Below, one piece after another: positions 26,982 to 34,820 of a stretch of 64,000 nucleotides of DNA. Position 1 is the stretch's first letter. Every line of letters starts with the position of its first letter. The notes under the pieces were generated by a model. That model was not told the DNA's origin. It was given only the letters and a program-made list of their open reading frames with translations, and made no database searches. A program made the translations under genes and the position numbers. This DNA is from JACKEQ01 sp041389565. Lineage in GTDB: Bacteria; Myxococcota_A; UBA796; GCA-2862545. The DNA is taken from positions 1-64,000 of the forward strand of contig JAWKRP010000036.1 of the NCBI GenBank assembly GCA_041389565.1. The letters are read 5' to 3'.

Positions 26982-27446
26982 CTACGACCCCTCGGCCTGC
27001 CCACTCACCGCATGCTTCATCGCGAGCGCCGCGCCCACCTCCATGAACCGCGCGATGGCCGCCAGCTCCGCTTCGTCGAACTGCGCGAGCGACGCGGCGA
27101 GCTCGTGGAGGAACGGCACGATGTGCTCCGCGACCACCTCGACGGCGTGCGGACATGCGGACACCCGCACGCGACGCCGGTCGTCGGGGTCGGGCGAGCG
27201 CTCCACGAGCCCCCTCGACTCGAGCCGATCGAGCAGCGTGGTGACCGAAGCGCTCGTGAGCCCGGTGGCCTTCGCGATCTCGCCGGGGGTCAGCGGACCC
27301 GTCTCCATCACGAGATCCAGCGCTTTCGTGTCGGTGGCGTTCAGCCCGATCCGCTCGGCCATGTGCGTGTGGAACAGCACGGCAGAACGGCTGTTCCTGC
27401 GGCCCGCCTCCAGGACCCTGCGCTCGAGCTCACGTCTGGTCGCCAT
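26982..27446 (-). CDS. MarR-family transcriptional regulator
   Basis: 154 residues from the ATG at 27446 (a longer reading from 27485 is possible). The winged-helix core 'LTPGEIAKATGLTSASVTTLLDRLESRGLVERSPDPDDRRRVRV' carries the DRR wing typical of MarR proteins. Dimerisation helices lie at both ends. It is divergent from a small membrane protein gene. A 20-bp imperfect palindrome lies between the two, so autoregulation and control of the divergent gene are likely. The PARP-finger gene follows in the same operon. Effector unknown. Confidence 0.9.
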   Translation of the reverse strand: MATRRELERRVLEAGRRNSRSAVLFHTHMAERIGLNATDTKALDLVMETGPLTPGEIAKATGLTSASVTTLLDRLESRGLVERSPDPDDRRRVRVSACPHAVEVVAEHIVPFLHELAASLAQFDEAELAAIARFMEVGAALAMKHAVSGQAEGS

Positions 27447-27491
27447 GCCGCACCGTATCGCATCCCGCACTGGGGGTCTGGACACTCCAGA

Positions 27492-27511
27492 TATCTCGAA
27501 GTATCAAGATA
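27492..27511. promoter_or_regulatory. Probable MarR-family operator
   Basis: TATCTCGAAGTATCAAGATA, an imperfect 20-bp palindrome of the TATCTyGA...TCrAGATA type used by MhqR/OhrR-like MarR proteins. It contains the perfect inner arm pair AGTATC-AA-GATACT (offset, 27500-27513). It lies 45 bases upstream of the MarR start and about 28 bases upstream of the leader ORF of the divergent gene. Confidence 0.6.
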
Positions 27512-27538
27512 CTCGATCAGACTAACCAAGGAGACCTC

Positions 27539-27589
27539 ATGCACCCGTCCGCATCCACGGTTCCCCCGCTGCTCGAGGGTGCGCCATGA
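27539..27589 (+). CDS. 16-residue leader ORF
   Basis: ATG preceded by AAGGAG five bases upstream, the best ribosome-binding site in this interval. It encodes 16 residues (MHPSASTVPPLLEGAP) and its TGA overlaps the ATG of the membrane-protein gene in an ATGA. It is probably a translational coupling leader. Whether the peptide itself matters is unknown. Confidence 0.4.
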   Translation: MHPSASTVPPLLEGAP

Positions 27590-28053
27590 CCGGGCTCATG
27601 GTGGTCCAGGCCCTCCACGTGCTCGCCGGCGTCATCTGGGCGGGAGGCCAGGTGGTGATGGGGGTGGCCGTCCTCCCCGCACTGCTCGGCATGCCGCCGC
27701 GCGAGGCCCGCACGCTGCTCGACGCGCTCGGTGCCCGTGTCGGCCCCCTCATGGCGCTCTCGGGCATGGCCGTGATGGTGCTCGGCATCGTCCGCGGCAC
27801 GGTCTACGGCCCGGTTCGGTCGCTCACCGTGCTGCTCGAGACCCCGTACGGCTGGACGTTCAGCGCCGCGCTGGCCCTCGCCGTCGTGGGCGCCGTGCAC
27901 GGGTCCCGCTCGGAGGCCCGCCTGGCCGGGCTCTTCGACGGGGAGCGCTTCCATCCGTCCGCGGGGCGGAGGCTGTTCGCCGATGCCGCGTTCGTGGTGT
28001 CCCTGGTCGTCGGCCTCGTCGGCTGCATGGTGGCGATGCACTTCGGCCTGTAG
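27586..28053 (+). CDS. Small integral membrane protein (CopD/DUF2269-like topology)
   Basis: 155 residues with four predicted helices. The first contains 'LHVLAGVIWAGGQV', resembling the His/Trp-containing first helix of CopD- or DUF2269/DUF4149-type membrane proteins. A conserved-looking His also lies in the last helix (VAMHFGL). It is divergent from a MarR regulator and probably controlled by it through the intervening palindrome. Haem or metal binding is possible from the His residues but unproven. Confidence 0.75.
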   Translation: MTGLMVVQALHVLAGVIWAGGQVVMGVAVLPALLGMPPREARTLLDALGARVGPLMALSGMAVMVLGIVRGTVYGPVRSLTVLLETPYGWTFSAALALAVVGAVHGSRSEARLAGLFDGERFHPSAGRRLFADAAFVVSLVVGLVGCMVAMHFGL

Positions 28054-28067
28054 GCGCGATTCCGGCC

Positions 28068-28769
28068 CTACGCGCTGCACTCGTCCGGGCGGTCCGACAG
28101 GGTGGACGCCGTGCCCCCGGATGGCGCGAACGTGCCCTGCGCGTCGACCTCGTAGCGCGTCGACCCGCTCGGACCCGTGAGCTCCACCTCCATCGGCCCG
28201 ACCACCTTCCACGAGCCCGCTTCGGTGCGCACCTTCGGGTCTTCGCCCAGCACGTCGCGGAGACGCCACTCCACCACGCCTCCCTTCTTCAGCGAGACCT
28301 CGACCGCCGACGGGTAGACCCCGGGACGCGGGCTGTACAGCTCGAAGCCCGGGAGCACGGACGTGAGGCCCTCGACGGTCGACAGGTCGGTTCCGATGAG
28401 CGTCTGGAACACGACCGTGTGGCGCACGGAGTCGAGATCCTCGTCGACCCGGGCGCGCTCACGGCGCTTCGGATCGAGGCGGATGCTGTTCGCGAGGTGC
28501 TCGAGCACGGAGCTCACGTACGCGTCGTTCTCGCACACCTCTCCGGCGGCACGGAGACGGGCCAGCACACACGCGAGGTTGTACTGCGCGAGCACGTGAT
28601 TGGGGTCGACCTCGACGGCCTTGCGGAGGATCGTGGCTGCATAGTCGAGGAGCCCCTGCTCGTAGCAGTTGTGCGCAGCCACGTTGAGCTGCTGGGCCGT
28701 GGCGTCTTCGGGCAGACCCCGCAGCGCGACGCACTCTCCCGCCCAGGCCGTCATCAGCACCATCCACAT
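28068..28769 (-). CDS. Exported TPR protein
   Basis: 233 residues from the ATG at 28769, which has GGAGG upstream; a longer in-frame start at 28802 is less likely. Very short signal peptide (MWMVLMTAWA, then GECV). TPR-like helices at about 35-110, including 'LDYAATILRKAVEVDPNHVLAQYNLACVLARL'. The C-terminal half is beta-rich and contains a region repeatedly varying around 'VEWRLRDVLGEDPKVRTEAGSWKVVG'. No family recognised. Periplasmic location is inferred. Confidence 0.75.
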   Translation of the reverse strand: MWMVLMTAWAGECVALRGLPEDATAQQLNVAAHNCYEQGLLDYAATILRKAVEVDPNHVLAQYNLACVLARLRAAGEVCENDAYVSSVLEHLANSIRLDPKRRERARVDEDLDSVRHTVVFQTLIGTDLSTVEGLTSVLPGFELYSPRPGVYPSAVEVSLKKGGVVEWRLRDVLGEDPKVRTEAGSWKVVGPMEVELTGPSGSTRYEVDAQGTFAPSGGTASTLSDRPDECSA

Positions 28770-28910
28770 GTCCACCTCCGCGCCCAGGATACCCGAGCTC
28801 ACGGGAACGCGAGGTCGGAACGTCAGGGTGGGGCGGCCTGGGTCGCGATCCCGCAGGACGCGCGCGTCGCCGTGCAGATCCCGACGACCGTCTGGACCCT
28901 CCCCTCCCGG

Positions 28911-30662
28911 CTATGGCACCAGGATCTCGGGCTGCCCTGCCAGCCACGATTCCACGAAGTGCACCACCTGAGCCGTACCCTCTTCGCTCCACGGCAGGTT
29001 GTCGTGGATCGCGAGCTCCGTCTGCCCGCCCACCGTCACCGTCTCGTACTGGAAGAAGCCCACGGTCGCGCCGCTCTCGTGGTTCGCGACGATGGGCGCC
29101 GGACCCGCCAGCGGCAGGCCGTCCACCGGCTCCTGGATGGGCTCGACGTGGGGCAGCCGCAGCGCGCGGGCCAGCGCACGACCCGCAGCCGGGGGCACCA
29201 CCTCGTCGTGCTGGGCGACCGGCAGCAGCACGTGCGGCACCTGGGCCCCGTACAGGCGGTCCTCCAGTACGTGGGACGCCCAGAGGGCCGGATCCGCGGG
29301 GTCGACGATGGACTGCGTCACGGACAGCCAGCGCTCCAGGGCCGCATCCGACCCCGCGAGGTCGGCGAGCAGGGGCAGCACGCCCGCCATCACCTCTGTG
29401 TCGCGCGTGATGGACGCCAGGTCGCCGCCCGCGATGGGCAGCGCGCCGAGCTCGAGGTCGGTGAGCGCCAGCAGACCCGCACCCATCAAGCCGCCCAGGC
29501 TGATGCCGACGTACCCGAAGCGCTCGGTCCCCACGTCGGCCGTGCCGTCGCCGTCGAGGTCGGGCACCGTGCGGAGCAGCGTCAGGAGCTGCACGCGCTC
29601 GAGCACCGACTGATCGAAGTTCGACCGCATGCGTCGGCCCGAGAACGTGGCCGTGCCGAGATCGATGCCCAGGAACGGGAGCGCGGTGGCGCCACCCTCG
29701 AGGCTGGCGGTCGGGTGGTCGCCGTGCTCCAGGGCATCCACCGCGACGACCGCGACCCCCAGGGGCAGCAGCCGGTCCGCCATGCCCTGCGCGCCGTGCC
29801 GATCGCTGCCGAGACCGTGCCCGACCACGACCACCACGGGCTCCGCGACGCCGTCCGGGATCCACAGCGACACGGGCACGGTGTGCCGGCCGACCGAAGC
29901 ACGGCCCACACGCCCGTCGGGGCCGCGGAAGTCGAGGGGCTCGAACGCCGACTCGCAGCGCCGATGACCGGAGAGCGCTTCGCACTCGAGCGGTGCGACC
30001 CAGCTCTGTGGCGCCGTGCGCGCCTCCTCCGCCGCTGCGATCACCGCCTGCTGGTCGTCGTGCGTCGTGAACCGGAGCACGGCCGACACCTCGGTGTCGT
30101 GGAGGTCGAGGGCCTCGAGCAGGTCGTCGTGCACGCCGGCTTCGAGGTCCTGGGTCACGCGCGGTGCCTGCGCCACACACTGCCCGTCGGAGCGGTACGC
30201 CGTGGTCATGACCACCGCGTGGGGCGCGCCCTGCTTCAGCGGTCGGAGCGGCTGGAGCATCAGCTGACGCCCCGAGTCGAGCGCATGCCCGCGATAGGCG
30301 ACCCGTGTGGGCGGGCTCGTCGACAGGTCGAGCAGCTGGAGACCGGCGTCCGCGAGCGATGTGACGGAATCGGGCGGCGGCGGGTCGACGGGCGCGGTGA
30401 ACCGCAGCACGATCTCACCGAGCGTCCCGAACCCCGAAGCGCCGTCGAGCTGCGGGGGAAGCGAGCCGAGAAGCCCCTCGGTCGCCACCGCGAACGGGGC
30501 TCCCGACACGTCCACGCGGCGCCCGGTCGACGTGCCGTCCGCGACCGTGAACGCGTCGTCGGGCCACGCGGTGAGCTCGGGCCCGTCGGGGTCGTAGAGC
30601 TGCTGGGTACGCCCGGTGCAGGGGTCGGGCGGAGGGGTGCAGGCGAGCGCGAGGAGCAGCAT
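28911..30662 (-). CDS. Alpha/beta-hydrolase lipoprotein
   Basis: 583 residues. The lipoprotein signal is exceptionally short: only seven residues before Cys8 (MLLLALAC). The next 250 residues form an Ig-like or beta-rich region ('LRFTAPVDPPPPDSV'). An alpha/beta-hydrolase domain follows, with 'VVVVVGHGLGSDRHGAQG' (oxyanion region), 'GYVGISLGGLMG' (nucleophile elbow with Ser), and 'HDEVVPPAAGRALA' (acid/base region). It resembles large bacterial lipases or esterases described as virginiamycin-B-lyase-unrelated hydrolases of delta-lineage bacteria. Substrate not predictable. No in-frame alternative start precedes it. Confidence 0.82.
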   Translation of the reverse strand: MLLLALACTPPPDPCTGRTQQLYDPDGPELTAWPDDAFTVADGTSTGRRVDVSGAPFAVATEGLLGSLPPQLDGASGFGTLGEIVLRFTAPVDPPPPDSVTSLADAGLQLLDLSTSPPTRVAYRGHALDSGRQLMLQPLRPLKQGAPHAVVMTTAYRSDGQCVAQAPRVTQDLEAGVHDDLLEALDLHDTEVSAVLRFTTHDDQQAVIAAAEEARTAPQSWVAPLECEALSGHRRCESAFEPLDFRGPDGRVGRASVGRHTVPVSLWIPDGVAEPVVVVVGHGLGSDRHGAQGMADRLLPLGVAVVAVDALEHGDHPTASLEGGATALPFLGIDLGTATFSGRRMRSNFDQSVLERVQLLTLLRTVPDLDGDGTADVGTERFGYVGISLGGLMGAGLLALTDLELGALPIAGGDLASITRDTEVMAGVLPLLADLAGSDAALERWLSVTQSIVDPADPALWASHVLEDRLYGAQVPHVLLPVAQHDEVVPPAAGRALARALRLPHVEPIQEPVDGLPLAGPAPIVANHESGATVGFFQYETVTVGGQTELAIHDNLPWSEEGTAQVVHFVESWLAGQPEILVP

Positions 30663-30696
30663 CCCGCGATGGTAGCGCGCACGACGGCGCGGGAGC

Positions 30697-31527
30697 CTAC
30701 AGGCCGAACGCCTTGCGCGCGATCTCCGCGATGGCGCCGCCCTCTCCCCGCTTCGCCACCAGCTTCTCGTGTGCGTGCACCGACACCTCGTCGAGCGCGT
30801 CGCCCATCACGTAGCTCCGGCCCGCGACCTTCAGCATGGGCACGTCGTTCAGCCAGTCTCCGACCACCACGACCTCGTCGACCGACAGCCCGCGGTCGGC
30901 GGCCAGCGACCCGATGGCCGTGCCCTTGTCGGTGGTGTGGCTGCGCACCTTGAGGAAGCGGTCTCCCTCGAACGTGTCGAACTTCTTCATGCCGAGCGGG
31001 AAGCCCATCCGCTTCGCGAGGGCATCGTGCGCGGCGTCGATCACCGCAGCGTGGCCGGCCGCTCCGATGGCCAGCGCATCGTTCGACTCGAGCCACACGG
31101 GGTCTTCGACGAGCCGCTCGTGACCGACGAGCGTGGGCGTCCAGATGCCGAGGTAGGGCGTGTGGCGGGCATCCGCGTGGTCGTGGTGGATGCCGCTCGA
31201 CCGGAACAGGAACGCCGACAGGCCGTGCTCGACCAGCACGTCGCGTGTGGCGGCGCGCTGCTCCGGGGTGAGCGCGTCGACGAACAGCTTCGTGTCGTCG
31301 CCCACGTCGATCCGCTCGGACCCGTTCATCACGGCGACACTGCCGCGAACCCCCAGGGCGCCCGCGACCCACTTCGTGCCGCCGTACAGGCGACCGGTCG
31401 CGATCGTCACGTGTACACCGGCCTCTCCGAGCGCTCGCGCCGCTTCGACATCCTCGGGAGCGAGCGTGTTGCCCCACTTCAGGGCGGTGCCATCGAGATC
31501 GACCACGAGCATGCGGAACGGCTTCAT
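30697..31527 (-). CDS. Cof-type HAD-superfamily phosphatase
   Basis: 276 residues from ATG 31527 (an upstream in-frame ATG at 31629 would overlap the divergent kinase gene). HAD motif I 'VVDLDGTALK', motif II 'IATGR', motif III Lys in 'LKVRSHTTDKG', motif IV 'VVVGDWLNDVPML'. Cof-like layout with a cap domain between II and III. It hydrolyses small phosphorylated metabolites; substrate unknown. Divergent from the membrane kinase, 55 bases apart. Confidence 0.88.
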   Translation of the reverse strand: MKPFRMLVVDLDGTALKWGNTLAPEDVEAARALGEAGVHVTIATGRLYGGTKWVAGALGVRGSVAVMNGSERIDVGDDTKLFVDALTPEQRAATRDVLVEHGLSAFLFRSSGIHHDHADARHTPYLGIWTPTLVGHERLVEDPVWLESNDALAIGAAGHAAVIDAAHDALAKRMGFPLGMKKFDTFEGDRFLKVRSHTTDKGTAIGSLAADRGLSVDEVVVVGDWLNDVPMLKVAGRSYVMGDALDEVSVHAHEKLVAKRGEGGAIAEIARKAFGL

Positions 31528-31582
31528 GGGAAGCGGTGTATCGCGCCCATCGACCCGTGGAGAGCCTGCTACGCTAGCGGGG

Positions 31583-33208
31583 ATGCCGGAGACGATCCCC
31601 CCGCGGACCACCATTCGCACCCTGCACACCGGGCTCTGGTCCGCCCTCGAGAGCGGGGTCGCCGACCTCGAGATCCTGCTCGCGCGCGCCGATCAGGGCG
31701 TGTCGGCCATGGCGATCCTGATCGCCATCTGGTTCTCCACCGTGCGTCCGGCCATCGGCATCCCGCTCGGCCTGATGTGCTGCGGGGTGTTCGTCGCCGC
31801 GACCATCGCGCACGCCCTGCTGGTGCGCGGCATCGCGGTGAACGCCCTGCGCTACGCCATGCCGGCCATGGAGATCGCCATCCCGGGCGCCGCCCTGCTC
31901 GTGCTCGCCGAGGTCGAGGGCCCCGGGTACGCGCTCGGGAGCTGGGTGCCCCCACAGCTGTTCTGCCTGTTCATCGCCGGCTCGATCCTGCGCCTCCAGC
32001 CGGGCGTGCCCATCGTGATGGGCTGCATCGCCGCCGCCGAGTTCTGGCTGGTGTACTGGTTCGCCATCCACGACCGTGTCGAGGGCGACGGCGTGCTGCT
32101 GCACCGGATGGACGTGCAGCTCGTGCGGACCGGCTCGCTCATCATCACGGGCTGCGCCGGCTCGATGGCCGTGTACGGCCTGAAGCGCATCATCGGGCGC
32201 GCCAACGCCGACCTGCGCGCGCAGGAGCTGTTCGGGAAGTACCGGATGATCCGCGAGATCGCATCCGGTGGGATGGGCGTGGTGCACGAGGCGCTGTACT
32301 GCCCGGAAGGGGGGTTCGAGCGAAAGGTCGCCATCAAGGTGATCCACCCGCACCTCGCCGCAGACCGGGGCTTCGTCGAGCGGTTCCGCGAGGAAGCCGA
32401 GCTGTGCGCCCGGCTCACGCACCCGAACCTCGTCGCGGCGCTCGACTTCGGAACCGTCGAGCACACCTACTTCTTCGCGATGGAGTACGTCGACGGGCCC
32501 ACGCTGCGCGACATCCTCGACCGCCACCGCCGCAACGGGAAGCCCCTGGACGCCGGCGTCGTCGCGCTCATCGGAGCCGAGGTCGCCGAAGGGCTGCACT
32601 TCGCGCACCGCGTGGCCCGTGACAGCAACGGCCAGCCCCTGCGGGTCATCCACCGCGACCTGTCGCCGGCCAACATCCTGATCGACCGCAGCGGGCTGGT
32701 GAAGATCCTCGACTTCGGCGTCGCCCGGGCCCTCGGCGAAGCGCGCATGGTCCACACGCAGAACCTCGTCGGCAAGCCGAGCTACCTCGCACCCGAGCAG
32801 CTCCAGGACCACGTGGTCGACGAGCGCTCCGACCTCTGGTCGCTGTCGGTCGTGCTGTGGGAGCTGCTCTGCAACACCCGCCTGTTCCGCCGTCGGGAAG
32901 AGGCGTCCACGATGCTGGCCGTCCTCCAGGACTCCATCCCGAGCCCCTCGTCCCTGCGCACCGACGTCCAGGCCACCTGGGACGCCTTCTTCCTGCGGGC
33001 CCTCGCCCGGGAGCCCGAGCTGCGCTTCCCGACTGCCCTCGCGCTCCGCGACGCCTTGCGCGCGATCGCCGAAGACCACGGTGCGCCCGACGCTTCGGCG
33101 CTGTCCGGGCTGGCGTGGACCCAGGAGGAGGATGTCGAGCTGCTTGAGCTCGACGACGACACCCGCTCCCTCATCGACGGCGCCACCGGCGCGCACACGC
33201 GCACGTGA
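31583..33208 (+). CDS. Ser/Thr kinase with N-terminal multi-helix membrane domain
   Basis: 541 residues. About six membrane helices fall in residues 40-203. The kinase follows: Gly-rich loop 'IASGGMGVVHEA' (226-237), 'VAIKVI' lysine, 'HRDLSPANILI', 'DFGVAR', 'APEQL'. The HRDLSPAN variant is common in delta-lineage kinases. This layout, with an N-terminal membrane sensor and C-terminal cytoplasmic kinase, is opposite to the other anchored kinases here, which carry the helix after the kinase domain. It ends with an acidic tail. It probably senses a membrane or envelope signal; the signal is not evident. Confidence 0.88.
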   Translation: MPETIPPRTTIRTLHTGLWSALESGVADLEILLARADQGVSAMAILIAIWFSTVRPAIGIPLGLMCCGVFVAATIAHALLVRGIAVNALRYAMPAMEIAIPGAALLVLAEVEGPGYALGSWVPPQLFCLFIAGSILRLQPGVPIVMGCIAAAEFWLVYWFAIHDRVEGDGVLLHRMDVQLVRTGSLIITGCAGSMAVYGLKRIIGRANADLRAQELFGKYRMIREIASGGMGVVHEALYCPEGGFERKVAIKVIHPHLAADRGFVERFREEAELCARLTHPNLVAALDFGTVEHTYFFAMEYVDGPTLRDILDRHRRNGKPLDAGVVALIGAEVAEGLHFAHRVARDSNGQPLRVIHRDLSPANILIDRSGLVKILDFGVARALGEARMVHTQNLVGKPSYLAPEQLQDHVVDERSDLWSLSVVLWELLCNTRLFRRREEASTMLAVLQDSIPSPSSLRTDVQATWDAFFLRALAREPELRFPTALALRDALRAIAEDHGAPDASALSGLAWTQEEDVELLELDDDTRSLIDGATGAHTRT

Positions 33209-33251
33209 TATCAGGCGCGCCGTTGGGAGTTGTGTTGATGGACCGCCGGTC

Positions 33252-34820
33252 ATGAGGTTGGTCGACGTCGTGCAGACGTGGGCCGAGGTGCGCTCGACGC
33301 GGATGCGCCGGGCGAAGAGCCGCACACTGGCGCGGTGCCTGATGGCGTCGGGCCCGGATCTGCCCGTCGTGGCGGCGTGGTTGTCGGGCGAGATGTGCCA
33401 GGGCCGCATCGGTGTGGGGTTCTCGACCCTCTCCGAGGTGAAGCGGTCGGCCGAGTCGGCCCCGGAGACTCCATCGCTCGGCGTCTCCGAGGTGAACGAG
33501 TCGTTCGACGTGATCAAGGCCATCGCGGGCGACGGCGCGAAGACCCGCCGGTTCGAGGCCGTTCTCTCGCTGTTCACGCGCGCCACGTACGCCGAGCGCA
33601 TCTTCCTGCTCGAGCTGATCTCGGGCGAGCTGCGCCAGGGCGCCCAGGAGGGCGTGCTGCTCGATGCCGTCGCCACCGCATCCGAGCTCTCGGCCGACGC
33701 GAAGACCGGTCCGCCGTGCTCCCGCGACGCCATCCGCCGCGCGTTCATGATCACGGGTGATCTCCCCCTCGTCACGGTCAGCGCGCTGCGTGGGGGCGAA
33801 GACGCCCTGTCGCGCTTCCACATCGAGCTGTTCCGCCCGCTGAGGCCCATGCTGGCGAGCCCTTCCGAGACGCCCGCCGAAGCGCTCGTGCTGCTCGGGA
33901 ACGACGCCTTCCTCGACCGCAAGCTCGACGGCGTGCGGGTGCAGATCCACCGCGACGGCGACCAGGTGCGCGTCTACACCCGCCACCTGCACGACGTCAC
34001 CGGCATGGTGCCCGAGGTCGCGCAGGCCGCCCGCGCGTTCCCGTGGGAGCAGTTCGTGATCGACGGCGAAGCCCTCGCGATGCGCAAGGACGGCAGCCCG
34101 TGGCCGTTCCAGGTCACGATGCGGCGCTTCGGTCGCAAGGTCGACGTCGGGCGCCTGCGCATGGAGCTCCCGCTGTCGACGTTCGTGTTCGACGCCCTGC
34201 TCATCGACGGCGAGGAGTGCATCGACTGGCCCGCGGAGCGTCGGTTCGCCGCGCTCGAGGCCCTCGATCCGCGCTTCCAGGTGCCCCGGGTGCGCGTGTC
34301 CGACCCCGCCGAGGCCTACGCGTTCTACGACGAGACCCTCGAGGCCGGGCACGAGGGCATCATGGCGAAAGACCCTGCGGGCCCGTACCAGGCGGGCGCA
34401 CGCGGGCGGCAGTGGCTCAAGATCAAGCCGTCCCACACGCTCGATCTGGTGGTGCTCGCCGCCGAGTGGGGCAGCGGGCGCCGCAAGGGCTGGCTGTCGA
34501 ACCTGCACCTCGGCGCACGCGACCCCGAGTCCGACGCGTTCGTGATGCTCGGCAAGACGTTCAAGGGCCTCACCGACGAGCTGCTCACCTGGCAGACCGA
34601 GGCTCTGCAGGAGCTCAAGGTCGACGAGAACGACTGGCAGGTGTTCGTGCGGCCCGAGCTGGTGGTCGAGATCGCGTTCAACGACGTGCAGACGAGCCCG
34701 CAGTACCCCGGAGGGGTCGCGCTGCGGTTCGCCCGCGTGAAGCGGTATCGGCCCGACAAGAGCGCCGACCAGGCCGACACCATCGACATGGTGCGCTCGC
34801 TGCTCCCCAAGGCCCCCTGA
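33252..34820 (+). CDS. ATP-dependent DNA ligase
   Basis: 522 residues from ATG 33252. The N-terminal DNA-binding domain is followed by the nucleotidyltransferase core: motif I 'DRKLDGVRVQ' with catalytic Lys224, motif III 'DGEALAMR' region, motif IV 'EGIMAKDP', motif V 'WLKIKPSH'. The C-terminal OB domain includes 'VFVRPELVVEIAFND'. This arrangement matches archaeal/bacterial LigB-type ATP-dependent ligases acting on nicks in DNA repair. No Ku or polymerase partner is adjacent. The downstream kinase ATG overlaps its TGA. Confidence 0.92.
   Translation: MRLVDVVQTWAEVRSTRMRRAKSRTLARCLMASGPDLPVVAAWLSGEMCQGRIGVGFSTLSEVKRSAESAPETPSLGVSEVNESFDVIKAIAGDGAKTRRFEAVLSLFTRATYAERIFLLELISGELRQGAQEGVLLDAVATASELSADAKTGPPCSRDAIRRAFMITGDLPLVTVSALRGGEDALSRFHIELFRPLRPMLASPSETPAEALVLLGNDAFLDRKLDGVRVQIHRDGDQVRVYTRHLHDVTGMVPEVAQAARAFPWEQFVIDGEALAMRKDGSPWPFQVTMRRFGRKVDVGRLRMELPLSTFVFDALLIDGEECIDWPAERRFAALEALDPRFQVPRVRVSDPAEAYAFYDETLEAGHEGIMAKDPAGPYQAGARGRQWLKIKPSHTLDLVVLAAEWGSGRRKGWLSNLHLGARDPESDAFVMLGKTFKGLTDELLTWQTEALQELKVDENDWQVFVRPELVVEIAFNDVQTSPQYPGGVALRFARVKRYRPDKSADQADTIDMVRSLLPKAP

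Noticed and set aside
26976..30953. A plus-strand frame of 1325 residues across the hydrolase and MarR genes
   Set aside because: High-GC antisense frame composed of Arg/His/Gly-rich low-complexity sequence. The minus-strand genes have clear domains.
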